The notes under the pieces were generated by a model. That model saw only the letters and a list, made by a program, of their open reading frames with translations, was not told the origin of the DNA and did no database searches. Both the position numbers and the translations under genes were made by a program. DNA of 64,000 bases from assembly GCF_019633745.1 (NCBI RefSeq), contig NZ_CP037968.1:1432789-1496788 (forward strand), written 5' to 3'. How positions within the stretch are numbered: the stretch's first letter is position 1; each line of letters opens with the position of its first letter. Positions 18,885-26,083 of this stretch are shown piece after piece. The DNA is from Methanofollis formosanus. Its GTDB lineage: Archaea > Halobacteriota > Methanomicrobia > Methanomicrobiales > Methanofollaceae.

Positions 18885-19470
18885 GATCTTGATGCAGGGG
18901 ATCCGGGGGCGGAGTCCCCCGGCGCGAGGATAGGGAAGGCATGAGATCGATCGGTACAAGGAGCGGATACGTGATGATCAAGAGGGCCGTCCTCAATCGC
19001 AGAATCTTCACCGTCGTCTCGCGCCGATGGGGCCTTGCCCCACGGACGGAGATAGCCGAGGGGCGGCAATGAAAGATTTTCTCATCTGGTATTTTGTCGT
19101 GAGGGATGGGAGCGGAATCTCCGGCGCGGCCTTCCCGGACCCAATCGCAATCACGGGGGTCCGGGGGCAGCGCCCCCGGCGAGAGGTTGCTGGAAGGCAC
19201 GTCGATCCGGCGTGTCGCCCTCAATCGCAGCATCTTCCCTGCCGTCTCACGCCGGGGGGCCTTGCCCCCCGGACCCCCCACGGACGTGAAGATAGGCGGG
19301 GGCGGCAATGATAGGTGTCCTTATCCGTTATTTTGTCGTAAGGGATAGGATCAGGATCTCTGACGTGGCCTTCCCGACCCAATCGCAATCACGGGGGTCC
19401 GGAGGCAGTGCCCCCGGCGTGAGGATGGGGAAAGGTACATCGATCAGACGGGCCACACGCCACCAAAATT
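18885..19470. repeat. Cluster of GC-rich palindromic repeat elements
   Basis: Fills the 18700-19488 spacer between mtd and the GalT-like gene. Inner hairpins of the CCGGGGGC.../...CCCCCGG type recur near 18905, 19040, 19150, 19255 and 19395. At least two copies carry the outer GGCCGTCCTC or CCGCC arm and the GAAGATAG/GGAGATAG-GGGGCGGCAATGA 3' module (near 19050-19075 and 19280-19310). No gene is seen. Confidence 0.75.
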
Positions 19471-19488
19471 TTCTCGAGAACCTCTTTT

Positions 19489-20430
19489 TCAGACCCGTAT
19501 CAACCCTTCAGCGTCCATCTCCCGGTAGGTCCGCCCCAGGCTCTCGGGCAGGGTCATGACCACCGGCTCGAGGTGGAGGCGTTCCATGAAGGCCGAGTCG
19601 GTCATCGAGGATGGGTTGGGGTTGACCCGGGCGATGAGCGAACAGAAGGCAGAAAAATATTCGGCGTCTTCGGGGCGCCCGAAGTAGACGGCCATATTGA
19701 ACGCCCGCGTGCCCAGGGCACGGTAGCACTCGATCACCCGGAGGACGCCCCTGGCCAGGGCCGGGATGGAGGGGCCGAGGTCTTCAGGGGTTGTCGCAGG
19801 CAGGATGCCCCGCACCTCCCGCTCGCCGACCGAGACAGAGTTTGCAAACCAGACCAGCCCGTCGTCTTCAAAGAGAAACCGGTCCGAGGTGCGTTCGTGC
19901 TCGACGAGGTCGGCCCAGTACGACCGGCCGTGGTCTCCGAAGTACCGCCTGCTCTCCCGGATATACCTGCCCTGGAGCGCGGTTGGCCCGGGATCGGCGA
20001 TCCCCTGGAGGTGGGGGTGGGCGATGCTCGCCCCGGCGGACGGGAGGTAGTTCCAGTTGATGGAGGCATAGTTTTCCCGGCCGGAGAGTGCCCGAGAGAT
20101 GCCCCGAAAGGCGTCTTCGAGGTGTCGCCGGGAGAAGCGATCGACGGCATGGGCGCCGGTGATCACGGTCACCACATGCCAGGAGGCGAAGGGATAGAGG
20201 TTCGGGAAGGTCACGCTCTCCCCACATCGGATCCTGGTGCCGTCGGAGAAGGTGGGCGTCTCGTGCTCGACCCTGCCCGGGCAGAACGGGCACTCTTCAC
20301 TGGGGGGAGGAGCATAGGGCGGGCTGATGTCTCGCTTGATCCGTTCTGGCGAGAGCCTGGCGGTGAGACCGGTCAGGTGTTCCCGACGGATCTGGACGCG
20401 GCCGGCTGCATATTCTTCAACCGTAAACAT
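19489..20430 (-). CDS. Galactose-1-phosphate uridylyltransferase-like HIT-superfamily enzyme
   Basis: 313 residues. An ECPFCPGR segment (C47, C50) resembles the GalT zinc site, and the HIT-type active site HPHLQ at residues 138-142 places the nucleophilic histidine at H140. GalT moves UMP between UDP-glucose and galactose-1-phosphate. Other archaeal members of the family act as related nucleotidyl transferases or ADP/ATP-sugar phosphorylases, so the exact substrate is uncertain. No other Leloir gene is in the window; it lies between mtd and mer without evident functional linkage. Confidence 0.82.
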   Translation of the reverse strand: MFTVEEYAAGRVQIRREHLTGLTARLSPERIKRDISPPYAPPPSEECPFCPGRVEHETPTFSDGTRIRCGESVTFPNLYPFASWHVVTVITGAHAVDRFSRRHLEDAFRGISRALSGRENYASINWNYLPSAGASIAHPHLQGIADPGPTALQGRYIRESRRYFGDHGRSYWADLVEHERTSDRFLFEDDGLVWFANSVSVGEREVRGILPATTPEDLGPSIPALARGVLRVIECYRALGTRAFNMAVYFGRPEDAEYFSAFCSLIARVNPNPSSMTDSAFMERLHLEPVVMTLPESLGRTYREMDAEGLIRV

Positions 20431-20559
20431 GCCTGCAGTTCAATTGTGGAGGCCTGGAGAGATAAATGCACCCAAAAGGTCGGGAAAGAACTCCTGAAAA
20501 GAAGGAGGACGGGGAACTTCCTCCAAAAAATGGTTTTATCGAGAACCCTGTTACAGGGC

Positions 20560-21549
20560 TCAGACGACGTACTTGCCGAGCAGGCGGATCGAGTTGGTCA
20601 TGTCGGGGCCGAGCGGGGACCCGAAGATGATCTGGGTGACACCGGCTGCCCTGAGGTCCTCACACTTCTGGACAACCATGTCGGGGGTGCCCGCGATGGT
20701 GAAGGCGTCGATCTCGGCGTCGGTGACGAGGCCGCCGACGGCCTTGAAGTCGAAGCGACCAAGGGCGTCCTTGATGGCGGCAACATTGCCGGCGTCGAGG
20801 CCGTGGCGCTCAAGGAGTGCGGGCGGAGAGCCTGCAGCGATGAATGCGGCAACGATCTTCGCGGCGTTGCGGGCCTTCTTCTCGTTCTTGTCGATGGACA
20901 TGGCGGTGTAGGCGCCGACGTCGTGCTTCTTGCGGCCTGCAGCTTCCTGAGCCTTCTTGATGATCGGGATGGCGATCTCGAAGTCCTTGGGGTTGGAGGC
21001 GTTGATGAGGGAGCCCTCACCCATGGCACCGGCGAGCTCGAGCATCTTGGGGCCCTGGGCGCCGATGTAGACGGGGATGCCCTTCTTGCCCGGAAGCTGG
21101 ACACCGGTGAGCTTGGCACCGTCGTAGTCGAAGAACTGCATCTCGCCGGTCTTCTTGACTTCCTCGCCGGCACAGAGTGCACGGATCTGCTGGACACCCT
21201 CCTTCAGGCGGGCGACCGGCTTCTCACCGTGGATGGCGAGCTTCGGAAGGGTCGAGAGGTCGCCGGGTCCGATACCGAGAACGGCACGGCCGTCGGAGAT
21301 CTCGTTCAGGGTGCACATGAACGATGCGATGGCTGCCGGGGTGTCGGTGAAGGTGTTCATGATACCCGGGCCCATCTTGATCGTGTCGGTGCTCATGGCG
21401 ATAGCCGCCAGCGTCGGGTAGCAGTGGCGGTTGTTATAGTGGTTGGTGATCCACGCGTAGTCGATGTCCTTCGATTCCGCGAGCTTGGTGTAATTGACAA
21501 CCTGCTTTACGCTGATGTTGCCTGGCACAAATTCAATTCCATAACTCAA
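20560..21549 (-). CDS. mer: F420-dependent 5,10-methylenetetrahydromethanopterin reductase
   Basis: 329 residues, luciferase-like TIM barrel. Reduces methylene-H4MPT to methyl-H4MPT with F420H2, the step after Mtd. Family sequence: GIEFVPGNISVKQVVNYTKLAE, AWITNHYNNRHCYPTLAAIA, GRAVLGIGPGDLSTLPKLAI. The start codon is TTG at 21549: no in-frame ATG precedes the family N-terminus, and a GAGGTG Shine-Dalgarno sits seven bases before the TTG. An out-of-frame ATG-CCT-TGA lies between and ends over the TTG. Confidence 0.97.
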   Translation of the reverse strand: MSYGIEFVPGNISVKQVVNYTKLAESKDIDYAWITNHYNNRHCYPTLAAIAMSTDTIKMGPGIMNTFTDTPAAIASFMCTLNEISDGRAVLGIGPGDLSTLPKLAIHGEKPVARLKEGVQQIRALCAGEEVKKTGEMQFFDYDGAKLTGVQLPGKKGIPVYIGAQGPKMLELAGAMGEGSLINASNPKDFEIAIPIIKKAQEAAGRKKHDVGAYTAMSIDKNEKKARNAAKIVAAFIAAGSPPALLERHGLDAGNVAAIKDALGRFDFKAVGGLVTDAEIDAFTIAGTPDMVVQKCEDLRAAGVTQIIFGSPLGPDMTNSIRLLGKYVV

Positions 21550-21582
21550 GGCATTTCACCTCAGAGAGAGTAGTTATCGCAC

Positions 21583-21594
21583 AAAGATAAAAGT
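21583..21594 (-). promoter_or_regulatory. Probable TATA region of mer
   Basis: Minus strand ACTTTTATCTTT, about 35-45 bases before the TTG start, is the only AT-rich box close to mer. The rest of the 21550-21808 spacer, shared with the divergent FtsZ-like gene, is not repeat DNA and shows no gene. Confidence 0.4.
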
Positions 21595-21808
21595 ATTGTC
21601 ATTCGAACCAGAATGCCAGAGATTAAAGGGGATACAGACCATTCCCGGACAACACAGAGATTTGAAAGAGAACATGAGGTAGAAAGGCCCGATGCGCCGT
21701 GAACTGATACAAGGAGAAGTATTTATGATCACCGGCCCAAATACCCAAGATATGTGTACAGCCCGGGCGGCGAAACGATCGCAATCGTACCGGGCGGAGT
21801 GAGTAGAG

Positions 21809-23728
21809 ATGCGGGTCTTGGCAATCGGACTTGGTGGTGCGGGTAACAGGATAGTCGACCGACTTTATGACCATGACCGACGCAGCAAGGTCTTCTGCAT
21901 GAGTGCTCTCGCCATCGACCTTGACGCAAACACTCTTCTCCAGCTCGACGCTCTTCCTTCTGATTCGCAGGTCTTCTTCCCCCCGATCGATCCGGCCAAT
22001 CCCTATGATGTCGAGACGAATATCGATATCGAGGAGGTGATGACGCGGATCCAGCGGATCGATACGGTGGAGATCGATGCCATCCTTCTTTTCGCGGGCC
22101 TTGGCGGGACGATGGTCGACCTGATCCCCCGCATCATGCCCCAGATGCGAGAGACCTTCCTCGAGCCGATCTTCGCGGTGGTCACGCTCCCCCGTGTGGG
22201 GGAGGGAAAGAAGGTCTCGGCAAAAGCGGCCGACGACCTGGAGATTATCCAGGAACTCACCGACGCCACGATCGTCTTCGACAACGAGACGTGGTACAAG
22301 AAGATCAGGACGTCGGGGACGCGAGGGATTGCCGACCCCTTCGGCAACGCCTCGTACGACCGGAACCCCCGCCTCGTGAATTCACTCCTCAACGAACAGA
22401 TCGCCCGGCGTATCGGTCTTCTTCTGAGGGCCGGCGAGTTCGGGAGCGAGGGGCTTGATGTCGGCGAGCTCGTCCTTGACGCCGGCGAGGTGCTCAACAC
22501 GCTCACCGGGATGGGGACGGTTGCGGTCGGGTATGCGGTCGAACGTCTCCATACCAGTCCGCTGGATATCCTGGGTTTCTGGAAGACGGCCAGGCAATAT
22601 ATGGAGGGGTCGCATCAGAGGGCGGCCCGGATCGTCAAACTTGCGAAGAGGGCGATCTACGAAGAGATTTCAGTGCCCTGCGACCTCACCAGTGCCCAGA
22701 AGGCCCTGGTCCTGGTGGCGGGACCGAGTTATGAACTGAGCCTCAAGGGGTTTGTGACGGTCAGGAAGTGGATCGACCGGAGTATCGCCGGGCTGGAGAT
22801 GCGGTCCGGGGACTACCCGGTGAAGAACACCAGGTTCGTGGGGATCATCATCGTTCTCTCGGGTGTGCAGAATGTGCCCAGGGTCGAGGAGTTGCAGCTC
22901 CTCCGCGAGGAGTACAGGATGGAACTCGAGGGAGAGGCGATGCACGGTGGGGCAGACGAGGAGTTCCTGGTCGTCGGGGGGGATGCAGAAATGGAGACTG
23001 GGGGATGGCCGGCGGAAGACCCGCTTGCTCCGTTCATGGTGCCGTCCTCAGGTGGAGATCGCGTGACAGAAGACTATTCTATGCCGAGAAAGTACGACGC
23101 CCCCGAGAAGCATGATGAGATGCTCGATCTTCAGGGGGGGAGAAAAGGTAAGAGGCACGGCGAGGGCGACGGGGTTCTCAGGCTCAACCTCTCGAGCGAT
23201 CATCTCAAGCGGACGGAGGACGACGACCGGGCCGTCATCGTCCCGGGTGTCGGGAAACAGGCGCCCCGCGACATTACCAGGATGACGGCGGTCGGTCTCC
23301 CGCAGGCGCCGAAGGACGCGGCCCTCGGGGCGACCGAGAGTCATGCTTTCGTGAAGAAACCGAAAGAGGTCGATCTCAAAGGGATTGAGGTCGAGACGCT
23401 CCCGATGGCGAAGGACGATCTTCTCGGCGGTGAGAATATCCGTCTCAGAGATATGATCAAGCCGGCAAACGACGGGGTCTTCAATGGCGGGCGTCTTCGC
23501 CTCAAAAGTGTCGTACAAAAGGCGAAGGATGACATCCTGGAGGGAAAAAAGGTCAAACTCTCCGATGTGACGACGCCTGTCGACTCGGTCCTGCGCGGGG
23601 GAAAACTCGCTCCGAAAAAGGCCCCGAAGGAGATCGTACCAGGCAAGGGAAAGATCTCGGTCTTCAAAGATGAAGAGGAAGACGAGGGAGGAGAGGAGCA
23701 GACCGGCGGGATCGACTGGATCATGTGA
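21809..23728 (+). CDS. Divergent FtsZ/tubulin-superfamily protein with a repeat-bearing C-terminal tail
   Basis: 639 residues. The N-terminal half follows the FtsZ fold: GLGGAGN at 7-13 (T1 loop), AIDLDANTLLQL at 35-46, a T4-like loop AGLGGTMVD at 96-104, VVTLPRVGEGKKVSAKAADD at 124-143 and a T7-like LDVGELVLD near 214-222. The T4 loop lacks the canonical GGGTGTG phosphate-binding motif, so GTP binding may be altered or lost. Residues 375-639 are a charged, low-complexity tail with three and a half copies of a 19-residue repeat (532-602). It could be a cytoskeletal or scaffold protein; it is not a normal cell-division FtsZ. Confidence 0.8.
   Translation: MRVLAIGLGGAGNRIVDRLYDHDRRSKVFCMSALAIDLDANTLLQLDALPSDSQVFFPPIDPANPYDVETNIDIEEVMTRIQRIDTVEIDAILLFAGLGGTMVDLIPRIMPQMRETFLEPIFAVVTLPRVGEGKKVSAKAADDLEIIQELTDATIVFDNETWYKKIRTSGTRGIADPFGNASYDRNPRLVNSLLNEQIARRIGLLLRAGEFGSEGLDVGELVLDAGEVLNTLTGMGTVAVGYAVERLHTSPLDILGFWKTARQYMEGSHQRAARIVKLAKRAIYEEISVPCDLTSAQKALVLVAGPSYELSLKGFVTVRKWIDRSIAGLEMRSGDYPVKNTRFVGIIIVLSGVQNVPRVEELQLLREEYRMELEGEAMHGGADEEFLVVGGDAEMETGGWPAEDPLAPFMVPSSGGDRVTEDYSMPRKYDAPEKHDEMLDLQGGRKGKRHGEGDGVLRLNLSSDHLKRTEDDDRAVIVPGVGKQAPRDITRMTAVGLPQAPKDAALGATESHAFVKKPKEVDLKGIEVETLPMAKDDLLGGENIRLRDMIKPANDGVFNGGRLRLKSVVQKAKDDILEGKKVKLSDVTTPVDSVLRGGKLAPKKAPKEIVPGKGKISVFKDEEEDEGGEEQTGGIDWIM
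23402..23614 (+). repeat. 19-residue tandem repeat in the tail of the FtsZ-like protein
   Basis: Encodes residues 532-602 as four units: PMAKDDLLGGENIRLRDMI, KPANDGVFNGGRLRLKSVV, QKAKDDILEGKKVKLSDVT and a short TPVDSVLRGGKLAP. The pattern is A-x-D-[DG]-[VIL]-[LF]-x-G-x(2-3)-[LVI]-[RK]-L. The repeats are diverged in DNA, so this is an old protein repeat, not a slipped microsatellite. Confidence 0.8.
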
Positions 23729-23869
23729 CTGATCCGCTCCCGTCGTCCGGGCATTTTCGGCCCGGAGATTGCAGTCCCGATCTCCGAACCGCGGTGCAGA
23801 TACTGAGCACATCCCAAAAGTACCCTGGATTCGATCAATCATCAGGATCGAGATACTTTCCAGCCATTC

Positions 23870-24070
23870 CTCTGCCTCCCCCACTTCAATCGCCATCCCG
23901 GGAGTGCGGGGCCGGCGGCGCCGGTGCGAGTGACGGAGGAAGGCAGACCGTTCAGACGTGCCGCCCACAGAGAGAATAAAGGATGTTTCGTTCCTCTCTC
24001 CTGCCGGGGGGGAGACCCCCCGGAACCCCCCACGACGAAGATAGGGGCGGCACCAATCTCTTGAACGGCA
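23870..24070. repeat. Palindromic repeat elements in the spacer after the FtsZ-like gene
   Basis: Includes an inner hairpin CCGGGGGGAGACCCCCCGG (near 24005-24023), then CCCCCCACGACGAAGATAGGGGCGGC (near 24029-24054, shown here only as landmarks). A second, degenerate copy lies near 23890-23930. Apart from these, 23729-24360 has no recognisable gene. Confidence 0.7.
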
Positions 24071-24360
24071 CCATGCTTCAGAAACGTCTTCCACTCACCT
24101 ATCAAGGCCAGCGAAGTTTTGGGATGACCCCACTGATAAAACCGGCCGGATCCGATCTTCGCGACGCTCGTCCCACCCCTCGTGGCAGGCCGTCATTCAG
24201 GGGGCGGATACTTTTTTTTGGAACCTGCAGTCGTGACGCATACGGTGCCGTCCTCCGTCTATCCCGTCGCGGGGTCCGGGTAGAGGGGAGAACCGGGCCA
24301 AAAGAGTGTTGAGGGCATCATTCACCTACCACCGGGGGTGGCGAGCACGCTGCCTCTCTT

Positions 24361-25314
24361 CTACGGAGAAAGTATCCTGGAGAACGGGATGGTGCCCGCG
24401 CCGATCTCGGTCCTGATCGCACACCCCAGTTCGACGGCATGGCCGATGAGGTTCATGCTGGAATATGAGACGATGGAGAGGCGGTAAGGCTCTTCTGAAA
24501 GATTGAAGACTTTTTCTCCCATGGTAACCGGGAAGAGGAAACCGGCCGAACGCATGGCGCCCGCGATCTCTTCGACATAACTCTGCGCAGGGAGCGGGAC
24601 TTTCCTGACATTGGCAAGGGCGGTGCCGGTGCCGGTGGTGACATACTCGCGCACCGAGGTGAGACCTGCCGAGATGAAGAGCTGGAGGGGGTCGATGCTC
24701 GTCCCGCGGTAGGAGACAAGGTCGGTGAACCGGGAGGGGCGGCCGTCAAGGACGGCGAGTCTGCCGCCGTATTTCATCTCCACCGGGACGCCGAGGCGTT
24801 GGAGCACGCCGTCCATGGTGACCGAACAGACGGTGATGAAGCCGGTGTGGCCGGGGGGGAGGCGGGGGTCGTCGTCGACGAGGTGGTACGAACTGAAAAA
24901 TCCGCATTCTATTGCAAGTACCGCGTCAAACGCTTTTTTCACCCGGTCGACCTCGGCGTCGGGGACGATCGAGAGGTTGTAGGCGACGTCGCCGGTGCAG
25001 GTGGTGGGGTCGAAGGTGGTCCTGACGGCAAGGCGCTCCAGTTTGGAGATGATGAACCCGATCCGCTCGCCGACCAGGGCGCTCTCGATCTCGGCGAGGC
25101 CTTTCTGGGTGAGAACCCGGCCGCGGTTGCCGATCTTTTCGGTGAACCCCATCTCGTCGAGGGAGCGGAGGTAGTACTGGACCGCACGGTCGGAGAGGAC
25201 GAAGCCGTGCTCTGCCATCAGTTCGGAGAGCCTCTTGGCGCCCATCGGGTCGGGGTGCTCCTTGAGAATCCTGAGGATCTCGATGTACTTGCGCTCGGTC
25301 CGGATCTGGCTCAT
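24361..25314 (-). CDS. NrpR-type transcriptional regulator (winged HTH plus one NrpR/DUF128 domain)
   Basis: 317 residues. Residues 1-70 form a winged helix (RKYIEILRILKEHPDPMGAKRLSELMAEHG) of the NrpR N-terminal type; residues 75-317 match one NrpR effector domain (TCTGDVAYNLSIV, GFITVCSVTMDGVLQRLGVPVEMKYGGRLAV). NrpR of Methanococcus represses nif and glnA and responds to 2-oxoglutarate. The single-domain form seen here resembles the split NrpRI/NrpRII arrangement of other methanogens. No nitrogen gene is nearby. It overlaps dcd by four bases and probably shares its promoter. Confidence 0.85.
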   Translation of the reverse strand: MSQIRTERKYIEILRILKEHPDPMGAKRLSELMAEHGFVLSDRAVQYYLRSLDEMGFTEKIGNRGRVLTQKGLAEIESALVGERIGFIISKLERLAVRTTFDPTTCTGDVAYNLSIVPDAEVDRVKKAFDAVLAIECGFFSSYHLVDDDPRLPPGHTGFITVCSVTMDGVLQRLGVPVEMKYGGRLAVLDGRPSRFTDLVSYRGTSIDPLQLFISAGLTSVREYVTTGTGTALANVRKVPLPAQSYVEEIAGAMRSAGFLFPVTMGEKVFNLSEEPYRLSIVSYSSMNLIGHAVELGCAIRTEIGAGTIPFSRILSP

Positions 25315-25748
25315 CTGGCTCCGACCACTCCTTCGCTGTCCTGGTAGCGCCCGTGGTAACAGACGGCGCCGTCGCTGACTTCATGGAGGATCATCTGCAC
25401 GACCCGCTCGCCCGCCGGGAGGACGACCTCATCGGCTCCCATGTTGGCGAGGCAGAGGGTGAGCTCTCCCCTGAACCCGGGGTCGACGTAGCCGCCGCCG
25501 AGGAGGATGCCGCGTCTGGCATAGGAGGAGCGGCAGCGGAGGGTGGCGGCGAGGTCGCCGGGGATCTCCACGTGTTCCATGCTCGGGACGAGGGTGACGG
25601 TGCGGGGGGCGAGCGTGATCTCCTCACCGGCCCGGAGGTCGTAGGAGGCGGGCTGGAGGGAGGCGTCACTGAACGGAGTGATGACCAGCCGTCCCGCCCC
25701 CTCGGGGGCCGTCAGGCGCGACTGGATCTCGGCAGATGAGAGGATCAT
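25311..25748 (-). CDS. dcd: dCTP deaminase / dUTPase family protein
   Basis: 145 residues from ATG 25748 (MILSSAEIQSRL); upstream in-frame codons have no family match. Family motifs: SLQPASYDLRAGEEITL, RCRSSYARRGILLGGGYVDPGFRGELTL with the catalytic-region serine, arginine and glutamate. Makes dUTP (or dUMP, if bifunctional) from dCTP for thymidylate synthesis. It is shorter than most Dcd proteins (about 180-205), closer to dUTPase length, so which reaction predominates cannot be read from sequence. Confidence 0.83.
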   Translation of the reverse strand: MILSSAEIQSRLTAPEGAGRLVITPFSDASLQPASYDLRAGEEITLAPRTVTLVPSMEHVEIPGDLAATLRCRSSYARRGILLGGGYVDPGFRGELTLCLANMGADEVVLPAGERVVQMILHEVSDGAVCYHGRYQDSEGVVGAR

Positions 25749-25776
25749 TGTAGTAGTTGATGGTGCCGGAAAAGGC

Positions 25777-25803
25777 TTAATATCTTGTGATATGATATAT
25801 AGC
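25777..25803 (-). promoter_or_regulatory. AT-rich promoter of dcd-nrpR
   Basis: Minus strand carries GCTATATATC (25794-25803) and GATATTAA (25777-25784), 30-55 bases before the dcd ATG. The first is the better TATA box and gives a leader of about 20 nt. Confidence 0.5.
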
Positions 25804-25885
25804 GGGGCAGAGCCCATTTGTTCTTTCCGGCCGGCTTCTTTTTCCAAACCGGCGAGGGGATCACACGGCACGACTCCGCTTTCAG

Positions 25886-25957
25886 GGATCCATAGGGTAG
25901 AGGATATCCTCCTGGGCTTCGAACCCAGGGACGCGGGTTCGATTCCCGCTGGGTCCG
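25886..25957 (+). tRNA. tRNA-Arg (anticodon TCG)
   Basis: A complete cloverleaf of 72 nt: acceptor GGATCCA pairs with TGGGTCC (one G-U), anticodon stem CTGGG/CCCAG encloses CTTCGAA giving TCG, and the T loop is GGTTCGATTCC. CCA is not encoded. Reads CGA and, by wobble, other CGN codons. Confidence 0.95.
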
Positions 25958-26028
25958 TTCTCCGATCTTTTCGTTTCAGATCAGTACAGTCACAAGAGGG
26001 GAACGGCTCGGCTGATCTTGCCGGGTCA

Positions 26029-26064
26029 AACGAAAAATTCAGGAAGAAGAGGGCCTCTTCTTCC
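26029..26064 (-). terminator. Hairpin plus T-run terminator of the 26084 surface gene
   Basis: Minus strand has a perfect stem GGAAGAAGAGG/CCTCTTCTTCC (26042-26064) directly followed by TGAATTTTTCG. It lies 20 bases after the stop codon. Confidence 0.8.
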
Positions 26065-26083
26065 CGCCCTGAAACCAGAACAA

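Noticed and set aside
19573-21573. A 666-codon plus-strand open frame over the GalT-like and mer genes
   Set aside because: Pure shadow of two real genes; low-complexity Gly/Val/Asp translation.
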